A stretch of 64,000 nt of DNA, from positions 71,802 through 135,801 of the forward strand of contig CAWJBI010000004.1 of NCBI GenBank assembly GCA_963841065.1. The letters run 5' to 3'. The stretch comes from M0108 sp963841065. GTDB lineage: Bacteria; Pseudomonadota; Gammaproteobacteria; Chromatiales; Chromatiaceae. The translations under genes were made by a program, and so were the position numbers. The notes beneath the pieces were generated by a model, which was not told where the DNA came from, did not search any database, and worked only from the letters and a program-made list of their open reading frames with translations. Shown here piece by piece: positions 27,938-36,998 of the stretch (the first letter of the stretch is position 1; every line of letters starts with the position of its first letter).

Positions 27938-29350
27938 TCATTCACCCCGAAAGCCCTCCGATCGCGCCAACTCATGGAGACTGCGGGGGGCAATGGGGGG
28001 CGCGGACCGGGTCCGGGTCCAGGGGCCCAGGTGTTTGGGCACCAGCCAGCGCAGCCGGGTGCCCAGACCCGTCAGACCTCGATAGAGGGCCGGGGAGGCG
28101 TTGACCCAACGCCACAGGGTCCAGATCAGCCGGTGCAGGGGCTTGCGGCGGCTGCCCTGGCCCACCACCCGGGAGCCCTTGCGACCTCGCACCCCCTCGG
28201 CGCGCAAACGTCGCAGCAGGGCCGGCAGGGGGATGCGCACCGGGCAGACCTCGCCGCAGGCGCCGCAGAGACTGGAGGCATCCGCCAACTCGCCCAGGCG
28301 ATCGAGGCCCTGGAGCTGGGGTTCGAGGACGCTGCCAATGGGGCCGGGATAGACGGTGCCATAGGCATGGCCGCCCAGGCGGGAATAGACCGGGCAGTGA
28401 TTCATGCAGGCGCCGCAGCGAATACACCGCAGGGTGGAACTCAGTTGGGGATCGCCATGGATGCGCGAACGGCCATTGTCCAGCAGGACCAGATGGACCT
28501 CGCGGGGACCGTCCAGCTCGCCTTCCCGCCGGGGGCCGCTGATCATGTTGACGTAGGTGGTGATGGGCTGGCCGGTGGCGGAGCGCGTCAGCAGGGTCAG
28601 GAGGGGCGGCAACTGATCCAGGCGGGCGATGACCTTCTCGATGCCACAGACCGCGATATGGACCTGGGGCGCCGTGGTGCAGAGGCGGCCATTGCCCTCG
28701 TTCTCGACCAGGCAGAGGGTGCCGGTCTCGGCGACGGCGAAATTGACCCCGGAGAGGCCGGCGATGGCCCGGCCAAAGTGCTCCCGCATGATCCGGCGGG
28801 CGATGGCCGTCAGGCCCTCGATGTCCTCGGTGTAGGGGTACTCGGGAAAGTGAGCGGCGAAGCGTTGGGCGATCTCCACCCGGTCCTTGTGGATCGCCGG
28901 GGCTATGATGTGGGAGGGCCTTTCGTCCCCCAACTGGAGGATGAACTCCCCCAGGTCCGTCTCCACGGCGCGGATGCCCTGGGCCTCCAGATAGTGGTTG
29001 AGGCCCATCTCCTCCGAGACCATGGACTTGCCCTTGATGACCAGGTCGGCCCCGTGCCGGCGCAGGATGTCGCGGACCAGGGCATTGCCCTCCGCCGCCG
29101 TCTCCGCCCAATGCACCTGGATGCCGTTGCGCTGGCAATTGCGCTCCAGTTCCTCTAGCAGATCCGGCAGATGGGCCAGGGCATGGCCGCGGATCAGCTT
29201 GCCGCGCCGACGCAGGACCGCCAGTTCATGTTCATCGGGGAAGGCCTTGTGGCGCTTGAGGACCAGCCCATCCATGGTGCGCCGGATGTTGCGGCGCACC
29301 CGCTCGTTGCCGAGGGCCTGGCTGACGCGGACGGGAAACTCAGGACTCAT
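27938..29350 (-). CDS. lutB: Lactate utilisation iron-sulfur protein B
   Basis: A 470-residue subunit of the LutABC lactate oxidase with an N-terminal LUD-like domain and two C-terminal [4Fe-4S] sites: CIRCGACMNHCPVY and CGACGEVCPVRIPL. Other landmarks are KGKSMVSEEMGLNHYLE and FAVAETGTLCLVENEGNGR. The ATG at 29350 lies inside the last codons of lutA (overlap about 11 bases), supporting translational coupling. No frameshift is seen in this gene. Confidence 0.93.
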   Translation of the reverse strand: MSPEFPVRVSQALGNERVRRNIRRTMDGLVLKRHKAFPDEHELAVLRRRGKLIRGHALAHLPDLLEELERNCQRNGIQVHWAETAAEGNALVRDILRRHGADLVIKGKSMVSEEMGLNHYLEAQGIRAVETDLGEFILQLGDERPSHIIAPAIHKDRVEIAQRFAAHFPEYPYTEDIEGLTAIARRIMREHFGRAIAGLSGVNFAVAETGTLCLVENEGNGRLCTTAPQVHIAVCGIEKVIARLDQLPPLLTLLTRSATGQPITTYVNMISGPRREGELDGPREVHLVLLDNGRSRIHGDPQLSSTLRCIRCGACMNHCPVYSRLGGHAYGTVYPGPIGSVLEPQLQGLDRLGELADASSLCGACGEVCPVRIPLPALLRRLRAEGVRGRKGSRVVGQGSRRKPLHRLIWTLWRWVNASPALYRGLTGLGTRLRWLVPKHLGPWTRTRSAPPIAPRSLHELARSEGFRGE

Positions 29351-30105
29351 GGGTGCGCTCCCACAGCAATTCGGCGATGTGCTTGACCGCGGGCCGCGGG
29401 GACGGCTGGCGGCCGAGTCCGGGAACCGGCGCTCCAGGGTGCCGCCCAGGTTCAGCAGACAGCCACCAGTCCTGGCTGACCAGGACCTGAGCGCCCGTGG
29501 CCAGGATGGCGTCGGCCTTGTCCGCCGCCATGGCCGCCGAGATCTCCGGCTGCTTGACGGCGAAGGTGCCGCCGAAGCCACAGCATTCGTGGGCGTGATC
29601 GGGTTCCACCGTCTCCAGGTGGGCCAGCCGCGACTAGCAGGTCCGTGGCGGCGTCGGCCACCCCCATCTCGCGGCGCGCCGAGCAGGAATGGTGCAGCAC
29701 GACCTTGAGCCGGCGCGCCCCGGTCGACCGGCCGCCAGTCCAGCACCCGCACCAGGAAATCCGTCAGCTCATAGACCCGCGCCGCCAGCGCCTCGGCGCG
29801 CTCCTGGTCCGGGGTCCCCGCGAACAGCTTGGGGTACTGGACCTTCATCATGCCGGCGCAGGAGGCGGAAGGCACGACCACCGGGATATCCCGGCTGAAG
29901 GCATCGAGTTGGCACCGCGCGACCGTCCGGGCCTCCGCGCGTAACCGGAGTTGTAGGCCGGTTGGCCACAGCAGGTCTGGCCCTGGGGATAGATGACCTC
30001 GATGCCCTCCCGCCGCAGCAGGCGCATGGCCGCCAGGCCCGCCTGGGGAAAGACCATGTCGATCAGGCAGGTGCCAAAAAAATAGACGCTACGAGGTTTT
30101 TCCAT
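29340..30105 (-). CDS. lutA: Lactate utilisation iron-sulfur protein A (several frameshifts)
   Basis: Cysteine-rich subunit of LutABC with two CCG domains. The start MEKPRSVYFFGTCLIDMVFP and TCCGQPAYNSGY (first CCG) are in one frame; after a shift near 29940, VVPSASCAGMMKVQYP follows; after another, LHHSCSARREMG; and the second CCG motif HECCGFGGTFAVKQPEI lies at about 29560-29600, with a final frame ending WERTHES at 29340. Together they make a complete protein of about 250 residues. Three or more shifts in such a short, conserved gene fit the sequence-error pattern of the window. Confidence 0.85.
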
Positions 30106-30199
30106 GGAGCCGGCGGCATACGCCCTTGTTGGCCACTAAGAATAGGATTGGAATATAGCATAGCCAGATTCTTACCCGCCCATGACGAGAGCCCACCTC

Positions 30200-31333
30200 A
30201 TGTCTGATCGCCCCAACCTGACCGACCGCCCCCCTATCGCCATCCTCGCCTCCTTTTCCGGGAGCGGCGGGGTGGAGAGAATGCTGGTCAATCTGATGCG
30301 GGGCTTCGTGGCGGAAGGGCGGGAGGTCGATCTGCTGCTGATTCGCGACCAGGGGCCCCACCTGGCCGGGCTGCCGGAGGAGATCAATCGGATTCCGCTA
30401 GGTACCCGTCATAGCCTCCTGGCGATTCCCGCCCTGGCGCGTTACTTGAGGCGGCAGAGGCCACGGGCCTTGCTGGCGGTGAAGGATCGCGCCGGACGGG
30501 CGGCGGTGCTGGCGCGCGGGCTGGCGGGTACGGACACCCGCCTGGTGCTACGGCTGGGGACCAACCTGTCCGCCGCCATGGAGGGGCGCTCGGCCCTGGA
30601 GCGCCAGTTGCGCTATTGGCCCATTCGCCGGCTTTACCCTCACATCGACCGCATCGTGGCGGTCTCGGAGGGCGTGGCGGCGGACACGGCGACTCTCGCC
30701 CGACTGCCGATCGAGGCCATTCGCGTCATCCGCAATCCGGTGATCACCCCCGATCAGGGACGGCTGGCCGCGGAGCCCTGTCCCCATCCCTGGTTCCAGA
30801 AGGAGGGGCCGCCGGTCATCCTGGGGGCTGGCCGGCTGCAACGTCAGAAAGACTTCCCCACCCTGATCCGAGCCTTCGCGCGAGTGAGCCAGGACCGCCC
30901 CTGCCGGCTGGTCATCATCGGCGAGGGCAGTGACCGCCAGGCCTTGACGGACCTGGTCAGGCAACTGGGTATTCAGCACCAGGTTGATCTCCCCGGTTTC
31001 CAGGCCAACCCCCTGCCCTTCCTGGCCGCGGCCGACCTCTTCGTCCTCTCCTCCGCCTGGGAGGGCTCGCCCAACGTCTTGACCGAGGCCATGGCCCTGG
31101 GTACGCCGGTGGTGGCGACGGATTGTCCCAGTGGCCCCGCGGAACTGCTGGACGCTGGGCGCATTGCCCCCCTGGTGCCAGTCGGGGACGTGGCGGCCCT
31201 GGCCCAGGCCATGGGCGCGACTCTGGATCGGCCGCCACCACGCGAGGTCCTGAAGGCGGCTGTGGCGGACTATGACCAGGGGCGCAGTGCCCGCCACTAC
31301 CTGGAGGAGTTGGAGCAGAACCGGGTGGTCTGA
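30200..31333 (+). CDS. Glycosyltransferase family 4 protein
   Basis: A GT-B fold glycosyltransferase of about 377 residues (an ATG six codons upstream at 30182 is an alternative). The N-terminal domain starts IAILASFSGSGGVERMLVNL, and the C-terminal nucleotide-sugar domain shows GAGRLQRQKDFPTLI, VIIGEGSDRQAL and the E-x7-E motif in WEGSPNVLTEAMALG. The retaining mechanism is expected from the family. Acceptor and sugar cannot be told; the gene is alone, divergent from lutA, so it is not obviously in a polysaccharide cluster. Confidence 0.88.
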   Translation: MSDRPNLTDRPPIAILASFSGSGGVERMLVNLMRGFVAEGREVDLLLIRDQGPHLAGLPEEINRIPLGTRHSLLAIPALARYLRRQRPRALLAVKDRAGRAAVLARGLAGTDTRLVLRLGTNLSAAMEGRSALERQLRYWPIRRLYPHIDRIVAVSEGVAADTATLARLPIEAIRVIRNPVITPDQGRLAAEPCPHPWFQKEGPPVILGAGRLQRQKDFPTLIRAFARVSQDRPCRLVIIGEGSDRQALTDLVRQLGIQHQVDLPGFQANPLPFLAAADLFVLSSAWEGSPNVLTEAMALGTPVVATDCPSGPAELLDAGRIAPLVPVGDVAALAQAMGATLDRPPPREVLKAAVADYDQGRSARHYLEELEQNRVV

Positions 31334-31355
31334 TGCCCGGGAGGGCCGGTGCGGC

Positions 31356-31916
31356 TCAAGAATCCTCGTGCAGGCCCATGGCCCGCGCCTTGCGAGACCA
31401 GACCCAGACATACTGAAGACCGCTGATGAGGATGGTGGCGAGACAGGCCCAGGTCAGGGCCTCCACCAGGAGGGCAGGCAGGGGCATGGGCCCGGCATTG
31501 GCGATGACGGCTACCACCAGGGCGATCTGCAGCAGGGTATTGAGCTTACTCGCCCAAGTTGGCGCCGGCCGGATTTCCGCGACCCGGAAGTGATAGAGGG
31601 TAGCGCCGCCGACAATGATGAGGTCGCGACCGATGGCGGCCACCACCAGCCAGATGGGGATCAGCTTGAGGGCCCCCAGGACCAGAAAGCAGGCGACCAG
31701 CAGGGTCTTGTCGGCCAAGGGGTCCAGGATGCCGCCCAACTGGCTCTGCCAGTGGAATTGCTTGGCGAGAAAGCCATCGAGCCCGTCGGACAGGCCCGCC
31801 AGGACGAACAGCAGAAGCGCCCAGCCAAAGGCCCCCTCCAGGAGGAGTAGCACCACGGGCATCACCGCCAGCAGGCGCAGAAAGCTGATGATGTTGGGCA
31901 GATCCCTGAGTCTCAA
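31356..31916 (-). CDS. CDP-alcohol phosphatidyltransferase (PgsA-like)
   Basis: A 186-residue membrane enzyme. The CDP-alcohol phosphotransferase motif DG-x2-(A/G)-x-G-x8-D-x3-D is recognisable as SDGLDGFLAKQFHWQSQ followed by LGGILDPLADK (Asp-44, Asp-47, Asp-65 and Asp-69). The N-terminus LRDLPNIISFLRLLAVMPVV matches PgsA/cardiolipin-synthase-like members. The AR of the consensus is AK here. Likely product: phosphatidylglycerophosphate or another phospholipid; members of this size are commonly annotated as CDP-diacylglycerol-glycerol-3-phosphate 3-phosphatidyltransferase. It converges with the glycosyltransferase gene and is divergent from purM. Confidence 0.82.
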   Translation of the reverse strand: MRLRDLPNIISFLRLLAVMPVVLLLLEGAFGWALLLFVLAGLSDGLDGFLAKQFHWQSQLGGILDPLADKTLLVACFLVLGALKLIPIWLVVAAIGRDLIIVGGATLYHFRVAEIRPAPTWASKLNTLLQIALVVAVIANAGPMPLPALLVEALTWACLATILISGLQYVWVWSRKARAMGLHEDS

Positions 31917-32044
31917 GGCTGTGACACCCCCCTGGGTAAGCGAGCAGTGGCGAGGATTTTATTCCCCCGGGCGCGGCTTTGTCCAAGTACCGGCGGCAAG
32001 GGCCAACTGCTAGAATGCGGCTTGATTCATTATCGGAGCCCGTC

Positions 32045-33116
32045 ATGCCACAGGACCTCCCTACCCCTAACAACCCGGGGCTGAGTTACCGCGACGCCGG
32101 GGTCGATATCGACGCTGGCAACGCCTTGGTGGAGCGTATCAAGCCCCTGGCCGCCGCCACCTTCCGGCCCGGCGTCATGACGGGCCTGGGGGGCTTCGGC
32201 GCCCTTTTCGAGCTACCCTTGGACAAGTACCGCCAGCCGGTGCTGGTGTCGGGGACGGATGGGGTGGGCACCAAGCTGAAACTGGCCCTGGAACTGGGTC
32301 GCCACGACACCATTGGGATCGACCTGGTGGCCATGTGCGCCAACGACATCCTGGTGGCCGGGGCCGAGCCCCTCTTCTTCCTCGACTACTACGCCACCGG
32401 ACGGCTCGAACTCGAGGTCGCCACCGCCGTGGTGACGGGTATCGCCAAGGGCTGCGAACTGGCGGGCTGCGCCCTCACCGGCGGCGAGACGGCGGAGATG
32501 CCAGGCCTCTACGCCCCCGGGGACTATGACCTGGCGGGCTTTTGCGTCGGCATCGCGGAGAAGGACCAACTCCTGACCCCGGATCGCGTCCAGCCGGGCG
32601 ATGTCCTCGTCGGCGTCGCCTCCTCCGGCCCCCACTCCAATGGCTATTCGCTGATCCGCAAGATCCTGGAGGTCAGCGGCGCCCATCTCGATCAGGATCT
32701 GGAGGGCATGACCCTGGGGGAGCGCCTGCTGGCCCCCACCCGCATCTATGTCAAGCCGGTTCTGGAATTGATGAAGGAAGTGCCGGTCCATGCCATGGCC
32801 CACATCACCGGCGGCGGCCTGCCGGAGAATCTGCCGCGTGTCCTGCCGGAAGGTACCCAGGCGGTCATCGACCTGGGCTCCTGGCACTGCCCGCCCGTCT
32901 TCGACTGGCTGCAAGCCCAGGGCGGGGTCGCGGAGGCGGAGATGCGGCGCACCTTCAACTGTGGCGTCGGTCTCGTGCTCTGCGTCCCGGCGGCCATGGC
33001 GGCCCTGGCCTGCCAGCGGCTGGGTGAATTGGGCGAGTCCGCCTGGATTCTGGGCCGTATCGAGGCCTGCTCGGGCCCGCCCGCGGTTATTTTCGCCCAA
33101 GGGGGCGGCGGCGTGA
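32045..33116 (+). CDS. purM: Phosphoribosylformylglycinamidine cyclo-ligase PurM (fused in frame to purN as read)
   Basis: AIR synthetase of purine biosynthesis. The ATG at 32045 has GGAG upstream. Conserved blocks: LSYRDAGVDIDAGNALV, SGTDGVGTKLKLA, ALTGGETAEMPGLY, GVASSGPHSNGYSL and HITGGGLPENLPRVLP. As given, the frame runs straight into PurN. A single extra G in the run at 33101-33105 would explain this: without it PurM ends QGAAA-stop with TGA at 33114-33116, 356 residues, and overlaps the PurN GTG by GTGA, the usual arrangement. A TAGAAT sequence at 32011 may be part of its promoter, but no convincing -35 is seen. Confidence 0.9.
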
Positions 33117-33787
33117 GCAGCAGTCCCCTGTCCGTGGTGGTGCTGATCTCGGGCAGCGGGAGCAACCTGCAGGCCCTGATCGATGCGGTCCAGAACGGGA
33201 CCCTGCCCATTCAGATTCGCGCCGTCATTGCCAACGAGGCGGATGCCTTCGGGCTGGAACGGGCGCGGCGGGCCGCTATCGAGGCGCGGGTACTCAGCCA
33301 TCGGGATTACCCCGACCGCCCCACCTTCGACGCGGCCCTCATGGACCTCATCGACGGCTTTCAGCCCGGCCTGGTGGTCCTGGCCGGTTTCATGCGCATC
33401 CTGACCCCGGGCTTCGTGGCCCATTACCGGGGCCGGATGCTCAACATCCACCCCTCCCTGCTGCCCAAGTTTCGCGGCCTGCACACCCACGAGCGGGCCC
33501 TGGAGGTCGGCGAACGCGAACACGGGGCGACAGTACACTTTGTCACGGAGGAGTTGGATGGCGGCCCGGCGGTGCTCCAGGCGGTGGTCCAGGTGGAGCA
33601 CGGCGATGACGCCGACCGGCTGGCGGCCCGTGTGCTGATTCAGGAGCACCGCATCTATCCGCAAGTGGTGCGATGGTTCGCCCAAGGCCGTTTGTCACTG
33701 GGCGCGGACGGCTTACCCCGCCTGGACGGCGAGCCCCTCCAGCAACCCCTGCGCCTCGATAACTTGACGATTGATTTGACGACCTAA
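33113..33787 (+). CDS. purN: Phosphoribosylglycinamide formyltransferase PurN
   Basis: GAR transformylase, about 224 residues from a GTG at 33113. The N-terminus VVVLISGSGSNLQALIDA binds GAR phosphate. The active site is intact: Asn and His in LNIHPSLLPKFRGLHTH and the Asp in VTEELDGGPAVLQ. It folates-transfers a formyl group in the third step of purine synthesis. In this sequence it is continuous with purM; see purM for why two separate, overlapping genes are more likely. Confidence 0.9.
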   Translation: MSSSPLSVVVLISGSGSNLQALIDAVQNGTLPIQIRAVIANEADAFGLERARRAAIEARVLSHRDYPDRPTFDAALMDLIDGFQPGLVVLAGFMRILTPGFVAHYRGRMLNIHPSLLPKFRGLHTHERALEVGEREHGATVHFVTEELDGGPAVLQAVVQVEHGDDADRLAARVLIQEHRIYPQVVRWFAQGRLSLGADGLPRLDGEPLQQPLRLDNLTIDLTT

Positions 33788-33823
33788 GGCTCCCGGCCAG
33801 AACCGGACGCACCGGACAAACCC

Positions 33824-34060
33824 ATGCCACACGTCTTCCAACTCCATCTCCCCAATACAGGCTGGGCCCTGTTCGACATCACGGCGGAGCCTGGGGTGGG
33901 CATCCGTCTCGGCCAGCACGGCTATGCCATCGACGGCTCCATCATCGTCGGCCCCATGATGCACAGCGAGGCTGACGTCGATAACACGGTCAATCGCTTG
34001 ATCGCGGAACTGGAGACCGTCCGTGCCCAGGCCAAGCGGGAGCTGGAACGGCTGGGCTGA
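33824..34060 (+). CDS. Small conserved-looking hypothetical protein
   Basis: A 78-residue soluble protein beginning MPHVFQLHLPNTGWALFDIT and ending with a charged helix (VNRLIAELETVRAQAKREL). I do not recognise a family. Codon use resembles neighbouring genes and it follows purN by 36 bases on the same strand, so it may be read from the same transcript. The C-terminal helix suggests oligomerisation. Confidence 0.6.
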   Translation: MPHVFQLHLPNTGWALFDITAEPGVGIRLGQHGYAIDGSIIVGPMMHSEADVDNTVNRLIAELETVRAQAKRELERLG

Positions 34061-34081
34061 GGAGTGCCTGGCAGGGGCGGC

Positions 34082-34333
34082 CTATTCCGCGGTCTTGCCG
34101 ATTTGGCTTGACCCGACCGCCGCCGAGAACATCTTTTGAAACATGTCCCAGGAGGCCATGGAGCCCGCCACATAGGGCTGGAAGAGCTTGAGGGGATCAT
34201 AACCCTCGACACCCTCGACCATGCGCTGGCGAATGTCATCCAGTATCTGCCGCTGAAAGGCCTCCACATCGGGCAGACCGAGCAGTTTGCGCATCTCTTC
34301 CGGGGTGATACCGATATCGATCTTGAAGTTCAT
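34082..34333 (-). CDS. DUF6489 family protein
   Basis: An 83-residue protein starting MNFKIDIGITPEEMRKLLGL with the sequence PDVEAFQRQILDDIRQRM after it; this start is typical of DUF6489. The C-terminal half (DPLKLFQPYVAGSMASWDMFQKMF) is helical and resembles phasin-like helices, which may explain frequent links to granules, but the function is not established. It stands alone on the minus strand between two convergent or unrelated genes. Confidence 0.7.
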   Translation of the reverse strand: MNFKIDIGITPEEMRKLLGLPDVEAFQRQILDDIRQRMVEGVEGYDPLKLFQPYVAGSMASWDMFQKMFSAAVGSSQIGKTAE

Positions 34334-34464
34334 GGGGTGGGCCTCGCTGAGATTGAGAAGAGGGGATCAAGGGTCCGACAGGCAAATGCCGGCCCTAGCC
34401 ATTCACTAGCCTGAGGTCGAAAACATCTTCGAGCTGGTTAACAGAGGGAAAGCGGGCGTAGGGC

Positions 34465-34944
34465 TCAATGTCGGCTCATGCGCGGATAAGGTTGTTCGAT
34501 AGGCACGGGTTCATCGACCACCAGGCCCTGCCGGACACGCCGCCCGATGAGGATACAGGCGCTGCCGAAGGCCTTCTCCGCCTCGCGAGCGGTCCACTCC
34601 CACTCCATGGGGGAGGCATTGGTAGGGATCTGCCAATGGGCCGTGGTCAGGATCTTGCCGATGGAAATCTCCAGGGTCCAGTCGTGCCAGACGGTATCCG
34701 GGTCCTCGTCCTCGTAGAAATCCTGCTCGACCAGGCGCACATAGTTGCCTACGGCCCCATCCAGGGACACCAGGTCATTGACCACCAGCTTGTCGTCCAC
34801 GCAACTCGCATAGCCCGTGTGGACTGCTGTAGCGGTGGCCATGAGAGAATGCATAAGCAGGGCCGGGGTCAGCTTCAAGGTGAGCGGGCTTTCCCAGTCT
34901 GGCTCGGTAACTTCTTGTTCTTGCAACATCCAGAAACTCGGCAA
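34465..34944 (-). CDS. Hypothetical protein
   Basis: A 159-residue soluble, acidic protein. I do not recognise it. It has no signal peptide (an alternative start at residue 6 is possible) and shows a WHDWTLEISIGKILTTAHWQ segment of beta character and a C-terminal helix with EWEWTAREAEKAFG. The coding potential is supported by absence of a competing frame and by its position in an otherwise empty interval of about 700 bases. Confidence 0.55.
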   Translation of the reverse strand: MPSFWMLQEQEVTEPDWESPLTLKLTPALLMHSLMATATAVHTGYASCVDDKLVVNDLVSLDGAVGNYVRLVEQDFYEDEDPDTVWHDWTLEISIGKILTTAHWQIPTNASPMEWEWTAREAEKAFGSACILIGRRVRQGLVVDEPVPIEQPYPRMSRH

Positions 34945-35041
34945 TGAAATGGGGCCCCGAGGGGCGCGAGAAAGGGACCGGCGGGATTACCGCCAGCCAC
35001 CACGACTAATGATGAACCATCCGTCTCCAGAGGTAAAACCC

Positions 35042-35356
35042 ATGTCGGTCCTTCTCGACCTCGGCATCTTCCCCATGGACCAGGGCGCAAGCGTCGGGGC
35101 CTTCGTCGCCCCCGTGGTCGCCATGATCCGGGCAAGCGGTCACCCCTACCAGCTCGGCGCCATGGGCACCCTCGTCGAGACCGAGGACCTGGAGTCGGCC
35201 CTGGCCCTGATCGCCCGCGCCCACCAGGTGTTGGCGGCACAGGGCTGCCGGCGGATCTATGCCACGGCCAAGCTGGATATGCGGGATGGCCCCTTGGGGC
35301 GACTCGACGCCAAGGTGGCGCGGGTTAGCGCCCTCATGGGGGACCCGACCCCATGA
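35042..35356 (+). CDS. MTH1187 family thiamine-binding protein
   Basis: A 104-residue ferredoxin-like-fold protein (DUF77). The start MSVLLDLGIFPMDQGASVG at 35042 and the YQLGAMGTLVETEDLESAL stretch are diagnostic, as is the C-terminal LDMRDGPLGRLDAKVARV. Homologues bind thiamine or HMP and form tetramers. The stop overlaps the next gene start as ATGA, linking it to the phosphoesterase. No thiamine biosynthesis gene is seen nearby, and the enzyme role, if any, is unknown. Confidence 0.85.
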   Translation: MSVLLDLGIFPMDQGASVGAFVAPVVAMIRASGHPYQLGAMGTLVETEDLESALALIARAHQVLAAQGCRRIYATAKLDMRDGPLGRLDAKVARVSALMGDPTP

Positions 35357-36189
35357 GGGTCGCGGTGTTTTCCGACGTTCAGGCCAACCTCCCGGCCCTG
35401 GAGACCTGTGTCGCCCATATCCAGGGCTGGAATCCGGACCTGGTCGTCATGGCCGGTGATCTCATCAATCGCGGCCCGACCAGCGACGCCTGCCTGAGGC
35501 GCTTCCAGGAATTGCGTCAGGACCAGGGCTGGCTGCCTATTCTGGGTAACCACGAGGTCTGGGTCCTGCGCTGTGGACGCGAACCACCCCTGGACGCCAT
35601 CGACGCCCGCTTGCGTGCCCTGGCCGATTTCACCTGCGCCCAGATCGCGGGAACCGAGCACTGGCTCGCCGATTGGCCAGACCATCTCTGCTTCGAAGCC
35701 GAACCCGGGCTGGGCTGGGTCCATGTCACCCACGGTACCCTCCTCGGTAACCGCGACGGCATCTCGGCGCGGACCCAGGACGCCGATTTCCCGGCCAAGG
35801 TGCCCCTTGACGTGGACCTCTTTGTGACGGGCCACACCCACAGGCCCTTGACCCGCCAATTCCAGGGCATCGACATCCTCAACGTGGGCTCCGTCGGCTC
35901 GCCCTTCGACGGGGACGCGCGGGCCAGCTATGGCCAACTGGAATGGCGCCATGGCCGCTGGCATACCCGCATCATCCGCCTGGACTATGACCGCGTTGCC
36001 GCCGGGAGAGCCTTCGAGGAAAGCGGCTTTCTCGACCGCGGGGGACCCCTGGCCCGTATCGTCCACGCCGAGTGGCTGAGGGCCAGGCCCCTGATTAACG
36101 CCTGGCACCAACGCTACGGGGAGGCCGTGCGCCAAGGCCAGATCTGTCCCGACCGCGCGGTGGACGAGTATTTAGGGTCCCTGAGTTAA
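35353..36189 (+). CDS. Calcineurin-like metallophosphoesterase
   Basis: A 278-residue phosphoesterase. The motifs are SDVQAN (residues 7-12), GDLINRGP, LGNHE, HVTHGT and GHTHRP, giving the binuclear metal site of the family. The first motif is normally D-x-H; here it is D-x-Q, a substitution of a metal ligand seen in some family members but worth noting. The C-terminal region GSVGSPFDGDARASYGQLEW closes the fold. Its start overlaps the thiamine-binding gene. Substrate unknown; candidates are nucleotides or thiamine phosphate esters, by context only. Confidence 0.83.
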   Translation: MRVAVFSDVQANLPALETCVAHIQGWNPDLVVMAGDLINRGPTSDACLRRFQELRQDQGWLPILGNHEVWVLRCGREPPLDAIDARLRALADFTCAQIAGTEHWLADWPDHLCFEAEPGLGWVHVTHGTLLGNRDGISARTQDADFPAKVPLDVDLFVTGHTHRPLTRQFQGIDILNVGSVGSPFDGDARASYGQLEWRHGRWHTRIIRLDYDRVAAGRAFEESGFLDRGGPLARIVHAEWLRARPLINAWHQRYGEAVRQGQICPDRAVDEYLGSLS

Positions 36190-36221
36190 TCGCTAGTAGC
36201 CATCGGTTACAGGGGTGGGCC

Positions 36222-36998
36222 CTAACCCGCCGTTGCCCAAATCGCCGATCCCTTGATCCCCGCCTTGATCTCCTGCCAAAGCGCCTCGTAAGCCTTGGTA
36301 ACGGGATTGCTGGACGGGGCGTAGGCCGGTAGGGGCATGCGGGTGATACCCATGCGCTCCACCTCGGTGGCATAGGGAATGCTGGTCTTGAGGAAGCTGG
36401 GGAAGCTTTGAGGCAGACTCTCCATCAGGTGTAAATGCAAATGCTTGCGCCGGTCCACCATGGAGAAAAAGGGCATGAGGTTAGTCTTGCCGAGGCCGTC
36501 GTGACCCTCCAGGAAGTCCACCAATTGCGCCAGGGTGCGTGCCGACAAGGTGGTCGGGATCATGGGGACCAGCAGGGCGTGACTGGCGCGAAAGACGTTT
36601 TCCGATACCAGCGATATGCTAGGCGGACAATCCAGGAAGACATAATCGTAGGCGATCGCCATGGGGGCGAGCAATTTTTGTAGCTGCTTGGTCGGACGTT
36701 TATTGTCTTCCAGCAAGAGGTCCATGTTGCGGTAAGAGAAATCCGCGGGCAAGAGGTCAAGTCGCTCGAAATCCGTGCCCTTCACGAGGTCGTCAAGATC
36801 CTGGTGGCCGCTCACCAGGGCCTTGGTACCACCTTTGACCTTGGGCTTGACACGAAAGTAATAGGTTGCGGCCCCCTGAGGGTCCAGGTCCCAGATCAGA
36901 GTACGATAACCCTCCCTGGCCGAGAGATAGGCAATATTGACCGCTGTCGCCGTCTTGCCAACGCCACCCTTGATATTGTATGAAGCGATGATCTTCAT
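36222..36998 (-). CDS. ParA/MinD-family ATPase paired with a CHAD protein
   Basis: A 258-residue deviant Walker ATPase. The P-loop KGGVGKTAT is at residues 10-18 with the signature lysine, WDLDPQGAATYYF is Walker A', and DYVFLDCPPSISLVSENVF is Walker B. ParA-family proteins position plasmids, chemotaxis arrays, carboxysomes or other cargo over the nucleoid. No parB or parS is seen, and this is not a chromosome-partition locus. Its ATG overlaps the stop of the CHAD gene as ATGA, so the two are made together. A function in positioning the cargo bound by the CHAD protein is the natural inference. Confidence 0.88.
   Translation of the reverse strand: MKIIASYNIKGGVGKTATAVNIAYLSAREGYRTLIWDLDPQGAATYYFRVKPKVKGGTKALVSGHQDLDDLVKGTDFERLDLLPADFSYRNMDLLLEDNKRPTKQLQKLLAPMAIAYDYVFLDCPPSISLVSENVFRASHALLVPMIPTTLSARTLAQLVDFLEGHDGLGKTNLMPFFSMVDRRKHLHLHLMESLPQSFPSFLKTSIPYATEVERMGITRMPLPAYAPSSNPVTKAYEALWQEIKAGIKGSAIWATAG

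Noticed and set aside
36222..36998. Chromosome or plasmid partition locus (parAB)
   Set aside because: No parB homologue or parS-like palindrome nearby; the gene is coupled to a CHAD protein.
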